From TMED27 sp050633165 (GTDB lineage: Bacteria; Pseudomonadota; Alphaproteobacteria; Micavibrionales; Micavibrionaceae): DNA of 19,328 bases. The stretch is taken from assembly GCA_050633165.1 (NCBI GenBank), contig JBOEFZ010000015.1, positions 1-19,328 on the forward strand, written 5' to 3'. A program made the translations under genes and the position numbers. The notes under the pieces are model-generated. The model did no database searches. It was not told the DNA's origin and saw nothing but the letters and a program-made list of their open reading frames with translations. This document shows positions 6,989 to 14,416 of this stretch, piece by piece (within the stretch, counting starts at the first letter, position 1; each line of letters opens with the position of its first letter).

Positions 6989-7003
6989 TTGCCTGCGGCG
7001 CTT
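6989..7003. repeat. 15-base repeat TTGCCTGCGGCGCTT, copy 1
   Basis: Exact match to 11262-11276. Both copies sit beside other dispersed repeats in intergenic DNA, here just downstream of the trpB stop. The meaning is unknown. Confidence 0.6.
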
Positions 7004-7006
7004 TGG

Positions 7007-8218
7007 TTACATCTTTACCCCTAATTTGTCAGCAATGGTGAATATATCTTTGTCGCCTCTGCCGCATAGATTCATGACGAGGATGTGATCTTTTGGCAAG
7101 GTGGGGGCGTGTTTGATGACGTGGGCTAGGGCGTGGGAGGGTTCTAGGGCGGGGAGGATGCCTTCGAATTTGGCACAGGTTTGGAAGGCCGATAAGGCTT
7201 CGTCATCTGTGACGCTGACATATTCTACGCGTTTTTGATCGAACAGCCATGCGTGTTCGGGGCCGATGCCGGGGTAATCGAGGCCGGCGGAGATGGAGTG
7301 GGCCTCAAGGATTTGGCCGTCTTCGTTTTGTAGGAAATAGCTTTGCATCCCGTGCAAGATTCCCGGTGTACCGCCGGTGAGGGAGGCGGCGTGTTGATCG
7401 GTGTCTGTGCCTAGACCTCCCGCTTCAACGCCGATGAGGTTGACGTCCGGATCATCGAGGAAGGGGTGCATGAGGCCTAGGGCGTTTGAGCCGCCGCCGA
7501 TGCAGGCGACGAGCGTATCGGGGAGGCGGCCTTCGCGCTCCATCATTTGTTCGCGTAACTCTTTGCCGATCACGGATTGGAAATCGCGGATCATGGCGGG
7601 GAAGGGGTGTGGCCCGGCGACTGTGCCGATGAGGTAGTAGGTGTCGTGGACGTTGGTGACCCAATCGCGCAGGGCGTCGTTCATCGCGTCTTTGAGTGTG
7701 CCGGAGCCGGATGTGACGGGGCGGATATCTGCGCCCAGAAGCTTCATGCGGAAGACGTTGGGGGCTTGGCGTTCGATGTCGGTTGCGCCCATGAAGATGG
7801 TGCAAGGAATGTCGAACAGCGCGCAGACGGTTGCGGTGGCAACGCCGTGCTGCCCCGCGCCGGTTTCGGCGATGATGCGGGTTTTGCCCATGCGCTTGGC
7901 GAGGAGGACTTGCCCGATGCAGTGGTTGATTTTGTGCGCGCCGGTGTGGTTTAGCTCATCGCGCTTGAAATAGATTTTTGCGCCGCCTAGATGTTCGGTG
8001 AGGCGTTTGGCGAAATATAAGGGGGAGGGTCTGCCGATATAATGTGTGGCGAGGTCTTCGAATTCCGCCCAGAAATCGGGGTCGGCTTTGGCTTTGTTCC
8101 ATGCTTCTTCGACGCTTAGGATAAGCGGCATGAGCGTTTCGGCGACGTAGCGCCCGCCATATTGGCCGAAATGGCCGTTTTCATCGGGTTGGTTTTTTAG
8201 GGTGTTAGGGTTGTTCAT
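7007..8218 (-). CDS. trpB: Tryptophan synthase beta chain
   Basis: PLP enzyme that condenses indole with serine to give tryptophan, acting in the alpha2-beta2 complex with TrpA. The 403-aa length is normal. The N-terminus has GHFGQYGGRYVAETLM; the PLP lysine is K96 in HTGAHKINH; the ETGAGQHG loop with catalytic Glu118 follows; the phosphate-binding glycine loop is GGGSNALG; and the C-terminus has LCGRGDKD. The ATG at 8218 lies inside trpF (14-base overlap), so translation is coupled. Its usual partner trpA does not follow directly. The trp genes E, G, D and C are not in the window. Confidence 0.97.
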   Translation of the reverse strand: MNNPNTLKNQPDENGHFGQYGGRYVAETLMPLILSVEEAWNKAKADPDFWAEFEDLATHYIGRPSPLYFAKRLTEHLGGAKIYFKRDELNHTGAHKINHCIGQVLLAKRMGKTRIIAETGAGQHGVATATVCALFDIPCTIFMGATDIERQAPNVFRMKLLGADIRPVTSGSGTLKDAMNDALRDWVTNVHDTYYLIGTVAGPHPFPAMIRDFQSVIGKELREQMMEREGRLPDTLVACIGGGSNALGLMHPFLDDPDVNLIGVEAGGLGTDTDQHAASLTGGTPGILHGMQSYFLQNEDGQILEAHSISAGLDYPGIGPEHAWLFDQKRVEYVSVTDDEALSAFQTCAKFEGILPALEPSHALAHVIKHAPTLPKDHILVMNLCGRGDKDIFTIADKLGVKM

Positions 8219-8843
8219 GCGATCTTACCGCCTCGATAAATTCTTTGATTTTTGTGTTGTCTTTGATGCCTTTGGCGCTTTCAACTCCGCTAGAGATATC
8301 AACTGCGTCGGGGTTTAGCAAGCTTAGAGCGTTTTGGACGTTGCCTGCGTCTAATCCGCCCGAAAGCATCCATGGTTTGGTGAAGGTGCGGTTTGCGAGG
8401 ATGTTCCAATCGAAGCTCTTGCCTGTGCCGCCTTGTTGTCCTTTGACTTTGGCATCGAAGAGGAGCCAGTCGGCGACGGCTTCATATTCCTCGACATTAT
8501 TGAGGTCGGCGGGGGTGGAGATGCGGAGGGCTTTGATGATGGGTTGGTGGTGGCGGGATTTTATTTGTGCGATACGCTCGGGTGTTTCATTGCCGTGGAG
8601 TTGGATCATGTCGAGTTGGATGCCGGTTACGATGTGGTCGAGTTGTTCATCGGATGGATCGACGAACAGGCCGATTGTGCGCACGCCCGTGGGGACGATG
8701 CGGGCGAGTTCATATGCGGTGTCGAAGGAGACGTTGCGCGGGGAGGGCGGATAGAAGACGAGGCCGATGAAGCGTGCGCCTGCGTTAATTGCGGTTTGTA
8801 ATGTTTCAGGTGTTGATAATCCGCATATTTTAACACCTGTCAT
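8205..8843 (-). CDS. trpF: Phosphoribosylanthranilate isomerase
   Basis: A TIM-barrel enzyme that converts phosphoribosylanthranilate to CdRP in tryptophan synthesis. The 212-aa protein is a stand-alone TrpF, not the TrpC-TrpF fusion of enterics. It shows the catalytic Cys7 in VKICGL, the general-acid Asp130 in LLFDAK, QLHGNE, the phosphate-binding GGTGKSFDW and LSGGLDAGNV. The ATG at 8843 overlaps the stop of the upstream membrane-protein gene as ATGA, and its 3' end overlaps trpB. Order and coupling (trpF-trpB) are standard for Alphaproteobacteria. Confidence 0.96.
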   Translation of the reverse strand: MTGVKICGLSTPETLQTAINAGARFIGLVFYPPSPRNVSFDTAYELARIVPTGVRTIGLFVDPSDEQLDHIVTGIQLDMIQLHGNETPERIAQIKSRHHQPIIKALRISTPADLNNVEEYEAVADWLLFDAKVKGQQGGTGKSFDWNILANRTFTKPWMLSGGLDAGNVQNALSLLNPDAVDISSGVESAKGIKDNTKIKEFIEAVRSHEQP

Positions 8844-9637
8844 GTTTGGGGCGCTCCTTTCGCGCGGGCATCTTGGTAATAGTGCGATAATACGCTTAAG
8901 GCGGTGATTATCAAGAGGGGGATGAAATATAGTGCGAGGGTGAGGGATGTGATGAGGTCGTATAGGAAGGGGATGAGCGGGTTTTCGGTCTTACTATGCC
9001 CGAGGATGAATTTGGCGATTGTGATGGTGGCGAGGAAGGTGAGGGTTTTGAGAAGGTGCTTAAAGGCCGTTCGGATTGTTGTGGAGATGGTTTTCTCGAC
9101 ATAGCCTTTGGTGAGTTTGAAGGCCGCGGGTATGGTGAGGTCATGCCCGTTTGCCAGCGCGGGGAAGTAGAAGGCGAATTTGTAAGACGCGATGAGCGAG
9201 AGTATGAAGGAGGCCATGAAGCCGAGCAGGAGGCTTGTGATTATGCTGCTCGTGTTGGCGGTGATGAAGGGCATAATGGTTGTGATGAGGATGGGGAGGG
9301 AGAATATGCCGAGCGCCGTTGCCATGAAGGTGAGTTCGGATTTTGTCGGTTTTAGCGGATTTGCGGTCGTTAGGTTTTCTTTGCCTGATATATTGATGCG
9401 CAGCCATGAGATGGTGAGGCAGGCGATGAAATAATAGGAGGCAAGCTTGCCATAGGTGAAGGATTTTCCTTCGGGCATGGCGAAATGTGTGAGGAGCGTG
9501 TCGAGCGTTGTTAGCGCCGCGATATATGGCGTGAGGGGGAGGAAGATACGCCAGAAGGTGGCACGATTATCGCGCAGGAATTGGTTGGTTTCCTGCGCGA
9601 CTTTCCTTGATCCGAATGTCGGGATGAAGTGGAGCAT
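8840..9637 (-). CDS. Polytopic inner-membrane protein of unknown function
   Basis: A 265-aa protein with about six hydrophobic segments, at roughly 30-50, 65-85, 105-130, 135-168, 205-222 and 230-258. The segment FYFPALANGHDLTIPAAF followed by KLTKGY resembles the FPA-x-A-x-G...A-x-x-L-T-x-G pattern seen in a group of alphaproteobacterial membrane proteins with glycerophosphodiesterase-membrane-like domains, but I cannot assign a family with confidence. I chose the ATG at 9637, with GGAAT about eight bases upstream; a longer frame to 9712 runs into pyrF and adds a soluble, unconvincing N-tail. Its stop overlaps the trpF ATG, so it is translated with the trp genes. No enzymatic motif is visible. 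Confidence 0.75.
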   Translation of the reverse strand: MLHFIPTFGSRKVAQETNQFLRDNRATFWRIFLPLTPYIAALTTLDTLLTHFAMPEGKSFTYGKLASYYFIACLTISWLRINISGKENLTTANPLKPTKSELTFMATALGIFSLPILITTIMPFITANTSSIITSLLLGFMASFILSLIASYKFAFYFPALANGHDLTIPAAFKLTKGYVEKTISTTIRTAFKHLLKTLTFLATITIAKFILGHSKTENPLIPFLYDLITSLTLALYFIPLLIITALSVLSHYYQDARAKGAPQT

Positions 9638-9680
9638 TATAGTTATTCCGTTTAAGGATAATTCGTAGCCCTTATTATTC

Positions 9681-10385
9681 TTAACCGAGACGGCTATAGT
9701 TGATGCTATCAAGAATATTTTGTGCTGTCTGTGCTGGATTATCGGCCTGTGTGATTGGGCGGCCTATTACGATGTTGGTGGCGCCGGTGGTGATGGCTTC
9801 TTTTGGGGTCATGATGCGGGTTTGGTCGTTTGTGTTGCTGCCTGTCGGTCTTATGCCGGGGACCATTGTTTCGAAGTTTGAGCCGCAGGTTTGGCGGACT
9901 AGTTCGATTTCTTTGGAGGAGCAGACGACGCCGTCTAGGCCTGCATCTTGGGTGAGGAGGGCGAGGCGTTTTACGGTGTCGGCGATGGTTTCACCTTCGT
10001 AGCCTACGGCCTTGATCGCGGCGTGGTCGAGGGAGGTCAGGATTGTTACGGCGAGGAGTTTGGTGGTATTGCCGCATGCGTCTTTTGCCGCGCGCATCAT
10101 GTCCGTTCCGCCCGCCGCGTGGACGTTGAGGTAGGCGGGGGCGAAGTTGGTGCAGATGGTGCGCACCGCGCCCGCAACGGTGTTCGGGATATCGTGGAAT
10201 TTTAGGTCGATGAAGAGGTCGGCATTTGGGGCGGCGTTTTGGATGGCTTCGATGCCTTGGGGGCCGAAGGCGTTTACAAATTCCATGCCGAGTTTTAGGG
10301 CGCCTGTGATCGGGGCGATTTCGGTGGCCCAGTGTTTGGCTTGGGTGAGGTCGGATGTGTCGAGGGCTACGAAAATTTTTGTCAT
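9681..10385 (-). CDS. pyrF: Orotidine 5'-phosphate decarboxylase
   Basis: Converts OMP to UMP, the last step of de novo pyrimidine synthesis, in the cytosol. The 234-aa protein has the classic active site: D9 in VALDT, K31 in LKLGMEF, and D60, K62 and D65 in IDLKFHDIPNT; the phosphate-binding end is VIGRPIT. I chose the ATG at 10385 (MTKIFVALD) over an in-frame TTG at 10391. It lies 39 bases after the LapA-domain gene and 43 bases before the membrane-protein gene, in the same direction, so it is probably in one transcript with them. Confidence 0.95.
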   Translation of the reverse strand: MTKIFVALDTSDLTQAKHWATEIAPITGALKLGMEFVNAFGPQGIEAIQNAAPNADLFIDLKFHDIPNTVAGAVRTICTNFAPAYLNVHAAGGTDMMRAAKDACGNTTKLLAVTILTSLDHAAIKAVGYEGETIADTVKRLALLTQDAGLDGVVCSSKEIELVRQTCGSNFETMVPGIRPTGSNTNDQTRIMTPKEAITTGATNIVIGRPITQADNPAQTAQNILDSINYSRLG

Positions 10386-10424
10386 GCCCAATATTTAACA
10401 GGAAGATGGTAAGATAGGAAGGGG

Positions 10425-10754
10425 TTATTTTTTGGGGAGGGCGGGGAAGAGGTCGCTGGCTGGGGCTGTTTGTGGTTTGGGGGATTTGAGGGTGGCGAGG
10501 TCTTTTTCCAGCGTTTTGATCTGTTTCTTTTGGCGGCGTTTTTCGTGGCGGATTTTGCCGTCATTGAGCCAGACGAGTGTGCCGCCGAGGATGAAGCCAA
10601 GGAGCAGGCCGCCGAGCGCGATGGCGTAGAGGGGGAGGGGAAAGGGATCGTGCAGGGGGGAGAATTGGATATTGATGGGCGCGCGATTTTGCACGGCGAA
10701 GGCGGTGATTGCAATCGCGAGGATAAAGCCGAGGATGGTTTTTATAAATCCCAT
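10425..10754 (-). CDS. lapA: LapA-domain (DUF1049) membrane protein
   Basis: A 109-aa inner-membrane protein of the lipopolysaccharide-assembly-protein-A domain family. TM1 is about 5-21, followed by the family's AVQNRAPINIQF motif; TM2 is about 41-63 with glycine-rich GGLLLGFILGG; and a charged, probably coiled-coil tail (KIRHEKRRQKKQIKTLEKDL) precedes a Pro/Ala-rich end. In E. coli LapA works with LapB in control of LPS synthesis. In Alphaproteobacteria the domain protein is usually found between ihfB and pyrF or trpF, exactly as here, with its role less well defined. The gap to ihfB is nine bases. Confidence 0.88.
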   Translation of the reverse strand: MGFIKTILGFILAIAITAFAVQNRAPINIQFSPLHDPFPLPLYAIALGGLLLGFILGGTLVWLNDGKIRHEKRRQKKQIKTLEKDLATLKSPKPQTAPASDLFPALPKK

Positions 10755-10763
10755 GGCGGTGAT

Positions 10764-11048
10764 TTACGCGTTTTCGTTCAGGCGTTCGCGTAGGGCTTTT
10801 CCGGTTTTGAAGAAGGGGAGGCGTTTGGCCTCGACATTCACTGCCTCACCCGTGCGGGGGTTGCGGCCGACGCGGGCGTCGCGGTGTTTGACGGAAAATG
10901 CGCCAAAGCCGCGTAGCTCTACGCGGTCACCTTCCGCGAGGGCGGCGGAGATTTCATCAAAAATGGTTTCGACGATTTTTTCAACATCGCGCAAGAAAAG
11001 ATGCGGATTGCGTTCGGCGAGGCGTTGTATTAATTCCGATTTGGTCAT
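10764..11048 (-). CDS. ihfB: Integration host factor subunit beta
   Basis: Nucleoid protein that, as a heterodimer with IhfA, bends DNA sharply at specific sites. The 94-aa protein aligns throughout with the HU/IHF family: MTKSELIQRLA at the start, the RGFGAFSV block, and the beta-arm GRNPRTGE with the intercalating Pro64 at the same position as in E. coli IhfB. I chose the ATG at 11048, preceded by AAGGG at good spacing; a TTG two codons earlier is in frame. It heads the lapA-pyrF-trp series and follows rpsA, the classical rpsA-ihfB order, but a terminator and a repeat-rich spacer lie between, so it probably has its own promoter. I could not identify that promoter convincingly. Confidence 0.97.
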   Translation of the reverse strand: MTKSELIQRLAERNPHLFLRDVEKIVETIFDEISAALAEGDRVELRGFGAFSVKHRDARVGRNPRTGEAVNVEAKRLPFFKTGKALRERLNENA

Positions 11049-11159
11049 GCTCAAACCCTTTTAATCTTTTGGATGATTCTAGGGTGCCTGAAATTGTGGT
11101 GTGTCGTCAAGGATTTTCGATTCAAAAGTCATTGATTTAAAAGGATAAAATTTCTTTGT

Positions 11160-11331
11160 AAATTTTTAACACGAAGCGCATGAAGAGACACGAAGTTTAC
11201 TTTTCTTACCGCGCCGTGGGCGTAATCAATTGGGATTCATCCTTTTGGGGCATTGTGTCATTTGCCTGCGGCGCTTGTCAAAAGTACGAATGTCTTCGTG
11301 TTGCTTTGTGTGCTTCGTGTTAAATTTTGTT
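11160..11331. repeat. Dispersed repeat C, inverted pair (AACACGAAG units) in the rpsA-ihfB spacer
   Basis: The left arm (11160-11197) contains TTTTTAACACGAAGCGCATG and then GAAGAGACACGAAG. The right arm (11292-11331) is the inverted, slightly diverged version, starting CTTCGTGTTG and ending GTGTTAAATTTTGTT. The loop of about 95 bases contains the second copy of the 15-mer TTGCCTGCGGCGCTT (11262-11276) and no gene. In a transcript the arms could pair. Similar ACGAAG repeats are widespread in environmental genomes, with no known function. Confidence 0.75.
11262..11276. repeat. 15-base repeat TTGCCTGCGGCGCTT, copy 2
   Basis: Exact match to 6989-7003, in the same orientation, inside the loop of the repeat C inverted pair. 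Confidence 0.6.
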
Positions 11332-11368
11332 ATTTCCGTGAAGGTGGTGATTTGATCGATTGGCAAAG

Positions 11369-11396
11369 AGATCCCGGATTAAGTCCGGGATGATGC
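11369..11396. repeat. Dispersed hairpin repeat (TCCCGGATTAAGTCCGGGA)
   Basis: A perfect 7-bp stem TCCCGGA/TCCGGGA (11372-11378 and 11384-11390) with loop TTAAG, followed by TGATG. This is a common intergenic repeat type in Alphaproteobacteria. No T-tract follows, so it is not a terminator by itself. It lies between repeat C and the rpsA terminator. Confidence 0.7.
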
Positions 11397-11422
11397 TATT
11401 TGGGGAGTGGAGATAGGGCATT

Positions 11423-11452
11423 AAAAAAGCCGGCGGTTAGGCCGGCTTTTTT
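11423..11452 (-). terminator. Intrinsic terminator of rpsA
   Basis: Read on the minus strand: AAAAAAGCCGGC, a short loop, then GCCGGC and a run of six T. The stem is six G-C pairs extended by A-T pairs. It lies 26 bases past the rpsA stop. Because it is flanked by A-run and T-run on both sides it would also work on the plus strand. It separates the aroA-rpsA unit from the ihfB unit. Confidence 0.92.
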
Positions 11453-11477
11453 GTGTTTGTTAGTCGCTTTAAGGCAA

Positions 11478-13147
11478 TTATTTCTTTTCGCCTTCTTTGC
11501 TTTCGTTCAACGCTGCGCCGAGGATGTCGCCAAGGGATGCGCCGGATTCGGTTGAGCCGAATTCTTCCATTGCTTTCTTGTCTTCCTCGATTTCACGTCC
11601 TTTGATGGACAATGTGAGGGAGCGGTTTTTGCGATCCGCAAGGATGATTTTTGCATCGATCTTTTCACCAACGGCGAAACGATCAGGGCGTTGTTCGGAA
11701 CGTTCACGGGAAAGTTCAGCCTTCTTAATGAAGCCTTTTACGTTTTCGTTCACGATGACTTCAACGCCGCCATCTTTGATCTCGGAAACAGTCGCGGTTA
11801 CAATTGCACCTTTCGCGAGGCCTTTCATGGAGCCTTCGAATGGGTCATCGGTAAGTTGCTTGATACCCAAGGATACGCGTTCCTTATCCGCATCGATGTC
11901 GAGGATTTTGACCTTAACGGTGTCGCCTTTGGTGTAAGGCTTAAGCGCGTCTTCGGTTTCGTCTTCCCAAGAGATGTCGGAGAGGTGAACCATGCCGTCA
12001 ATATCGCCGTCAACGCCAACGAAGAGGCCGAATTCGGTGATATTTTGGATTTCGCCCTCAAGCTCTTCATCGACTTTATGCTTGTCGGCGAAGGATGCCC
12101 ATGGGTTTTCCTGACATTGTTTGATACCAAGGGAGATGCGGCGTTTTTCCTCATCAACNNNNNNNNNNNNNNNNNNNNNNNNNNNNNNNNNNNNNNNNNN
12201 NNNNNNNNNNNNNNNNNNNNNNNNNNNNNNNNNNNNGCACCGTAATCGGCGATGTTTGTAACGCGACCTTTGAGTTTCGCGCCGACGGCGAAGCTGATTT
12301 CAACGCTGTCCCATGGATCTTTTTCGAGTTGTTTCATGCCGAGGGAAATACGCTGTGTTTCCTCGTTGAAGCGGATAACCTGTACATCCACGGTTTGGCC
12401 GACTTGTAGGGCCTCGGATGGGTGGTTGATGCGCTTCCATGAAATGTCGGTAACGTGTAAGAGACCGTCCACACCGCCAAGATCAACGAATGCACCGTAA
12501 TCTGTGATGTTTTTGACGATTCCTTGAAGAACCTGACCTTCGGCGAGGTTATCCATGAGATCGGATTTCGCTTCGGCGCGGGATTCTTCGAGGACGGCAC
12601 GACGGGAAACAACGATGTTGCCGCGTGCGCGATCCATTTTGAGGATCAAGAATGGTTGTGGTGTACCCATTAGTGGGGATACGTCACGAACGGGGCGGAT
12701 ATCGACTTGTGAACCGGGGAGGAAAGCAACCGCGCCGCCGAGGTCAACGGTGAAGCCACCTTTGACACGACCAAAGATAACGCCGGTAACGCGTTCTTCT
12801 TTTTCGTGGGATTTTGTAAGCTCGATCCATGCTTCTTCGCGGCGGGCTTTTTCGCGGGAGAGGACTGATTCCCCTTGGCGATTTTCCATGCGCTCAACGA
12901 ATACTTCGACGTTGTCGCCGACTTTGAGTTCGAGTTCTTCGCCGGGTTTTGTGAATTCCTGCAATGGAATGCGGCCTTCGGATTTGAGGCCAACATCAAC
13001 GATTGCGAAATCGGATGTGAGGGAGATAATGGTTCCTTCGACAACGTTTCCGGTAAAGTTGGATTGTTCTTTAAGTGAGTTTTCTAAGAGTTTTGCGAAA
13101 TCCTTGCTGTCTTCGCGGTCTTGTAATCGTGCTGCTGCACCGGCCAT
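11478..13147 (-). CDS. rpsA: 30S ribosomal protein S1 (interrupted by an assembly gap)
   Basis: Large RNA-binding protein of the small ribosomal subunit that helps load mRNA. Six S1 repeats can be followed: GTIISLTSDFAIVDVG, GVIFGRVKGGFTVDLG, GIVKNITDYGAFVDLG, GRVTNIADYG (cut by the gap), GEIQNITEFGLFVGV, and a diverged last one around ATVSEIKDGGVEVIV. The start is well supported: AAAGGAG lies six bases before the ATG at 13147. A run of 78 N (12159-12236) splits the gene, and the frames on its two sides differ by one. Both sides match S1 well (left ends ADYG, right resumes VDEEKRRISLGIKQC), so this is gap sizing, not a real frameshift. Restoring the roughly 43 missing residues gives about 572 aa, normal for the group. 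Transcription ends at the nearby terminator. Confidence 0.95.
12159..12236. other. Assembly gap (78 N) inside rpsA
   Basis: Undetermined bases in the fourth S1 repeat. Frame logic requires the true length to be 1 modulo 3, so 78 cannot be right. By comparison with the usual S1 sequence between DYG and VDEEKRRISLG, about 127 bases are expected. Confidence 0.95.
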
Positions 13148-13198
13148 GATAGGCTCCTTTCGTGCGCTTAATATATAAACGCGGGGGTTTGGGTTATT

Positions 13199-13226
13199 CG
13201 CACATCACGGTATTTACCGCTGTGCG
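13199..13226. repeat. Hairpin in the cmk-rpsA spacer
   Basis: CGCACA-tca-CGGTA-tt-TACCG-c-TGTGCG: an 11-bp interrupted stem that begins just past the cmk stop and lies about 50 bases upstream of the rpsA start. No T-tract follows on the minus strand, so it is not a clear terminator; RNA processing or 3'-end protection of the aroA-cmk message is possible. Closer to rpsA the minus strand carries TATATT (about 13169-13174), a weak -10 candidate without a good -35. Confidence 0.55.
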
Positions 13227-13228
13227 TT

Positions 13229-13894
13229 TTAGAGATTGAGTGTTTGTTTGGCGGTTTGCAGGGCGGTTTGGAAGGCGGTTTCCGCGTCCATATCTGATGT
13301 GTCGATTTGAATTGCATCTGCTGCAATGCTCATCGGCGCATCTTTTCGCCCTGCGTCACGTTCATCACGCATACGCATATCATCTAAAACGTTGGTATAT
13401 GTAGTGGATATGCCTTTGGATTGCAACTCTTTTAAGCGTCTTTGCGCGCGGATTTCGGTTTTGGCGGTGATGAAGAGTTTGAGGTCGGCGTTTGGGGCGA
13501 TGATTGTGCCGATGTCGCGGCCATCGAGGATCGCGCCATTTGTGCCGATGGGCGGGGTCTTGGCGAAGTCGCGTTGGCATTGGTTGAGGGCGTCGCGTAC
13601 TTGCGGATAGGCGGCGATGATGGAGGCGGCTTGGCCGCATTCGTCGGAGGCGAGGGCGGGATTTTGCAAGATTGCGGGGTTGTTATTGAGGCGTTTTATA
13701 AGGAGCTGCGCCGCGTCGCGGGCATCGTTTTTGTCTTTGAGGCTTAAGCCGGATGAGAGGATTTCATGCGCGGTGGCGCGGTAGAGTTTGCCCGTGTCGA
13801 GATAGGCGAAATTTAGCTCGCTGGCTAAACGCTTCGCGAGCGTTCCTTTGCCGCTGGCTGCCGGGCCGTCGATGGCGATGATGGGTTTGGTCAT
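13229..13894 (-). CDS. cmk: Cytidylate kinase
   Basis: Phosphorylates CMP and dCMP with ATP. The 221-aa protein has the P-loop IDGPAASGKGT (about 8-18), the LDTGKLYR substrate-binding segment (normally DTGAMYR; Lys-Leu here replaces the common Ala-Met), LDGRDIGTIIAPNA, and the lid region with RDERDAGRKDAPM. The ATG at 13894 is supported by the conserved N-terminus. It follows the small membrane-protein gene by nine bases and precedes rpsA, the usual cmk-rpsA neighbour pair. Confidence 0.96.
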   Translation of the reverse strand: MTKPIIAIDGPAASGKGTLAKRLASELNFAYLDTGKLYRATAHEILSSGLSLKDKNDARDAAQLLIKRLNNNPAILQNPALASDECGQAASIIAAYPQVRDALNQCQRDFAKTPPIGTNGAILDGRDIGTIIAPNADLKLFITAKTEIRAQRRLKELQSKGISTTYTNVLDDMRMRDERDAGRKDAPMSIAADAIQIDTSDMDAETAFQTALQTAKQTLNL

Positions 13895-13903
13895 TTGAGA
13901 AAA

Positions 13904-14380
13904 TTACATGCCATTTGATGGTTTGTCACCATCAATAACGTGAACGTTTGACGCATCGCCTTGGCGGAAGGCTGTGCCTTTTTCATCATACGCGGTCATT
14001 GCGTCTGTCATGGCTTTTGGAATTTTTCGTCTACGCCAAGCGCTTAGGGCAAAAGCAGCTACAATACCAGCACCCATGATGCCTAAGCTTCGTTTAGTCC
14101 CGCTTGTGAGTATTTCTAATTTTTGAATGTGTATTGGATTGTTATGCTTATCTTCTTGTGCAAAGCAGCCTTCCTGCTCTGCATAAGGCTGCGCTATACA
14201 TTTGAGATCAATTAAATCTTTATCCTTTTGGGATGCAGCGTAAAAATGTCCGCCAAAATTTAGAAATCCAACGACCATAGCCGTTGGTATAATGACAGCA
14301 GGGCGCATAGCTTTTTCAACTAGTTCTGAAGTTTCGCGAAAAGCAAAATCTATTGCGGGATCATTTTTGTTTTTAGACAT
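13904..14380 (-). CDS. Small two-TM membrane protein of unknown function, between aroA and cmk
   Basis: I do not recognise this 158-aa protein. It has a hydrophilic N-tail (1-26), a first hydrophobic segment about 27-49 (AVIIPTAMVVGFLNFGGHFYAA), a loop of about 50 residues with two cysteines (DLKC...EGC) that could form a disulfide if exported, a second hydrophobic segment about 99-114 (LGIMGAGIVAAFALSAW), then RRRK and a hydrophilic tail. By the positive-inside rule both ends are probably cytoplasmic. The ATG at 14380 has TAAGG about five bases upstream. The DNA is clearly more AT-rich than aroA and cmk on either side, and aroA and cmk are normally adjacent in Alphaproteobacteria, so this looks like a later insertion kept within the operon (36 bases after aroA, nine before cmk). 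Confidence 0.7.
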   Translation of the reverse strand: MSKNKNDPAIDFAFRETSELVEKAMRPAVIIPTAMVVGFLNFGGHFYAASQKDKDLIDLKCIAQPYAEQEGCFAQEDKHNNPIHIQKLEILTSGTKRSLGIMGAGIVAAFALSAWRRRKIPKAMTDAMTAYDEKGTAFRQGDASNVHVIDGDKPSNGM

Positions 14381-14416
14381 ATAGCCTTATAAACCAAGGT
14401 ATAAAATTATGTCAAT

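Noticed and set aside
11090..11110. TTGACG on the minus strand as an ihfB -35 box
   Set aside because: The nearest -10-like TAGAAT is about 23 bases away, outside normal spacing, so I did not annotate a promoter.
11825..12158. Alternative reading of rpsA after the gap, ending at 11825
   Set aside because: The translated product past the N run loses all S1 similarity, while the frame shifted by one matches S1 perfectly; the first reading is a product of wrong gap length.
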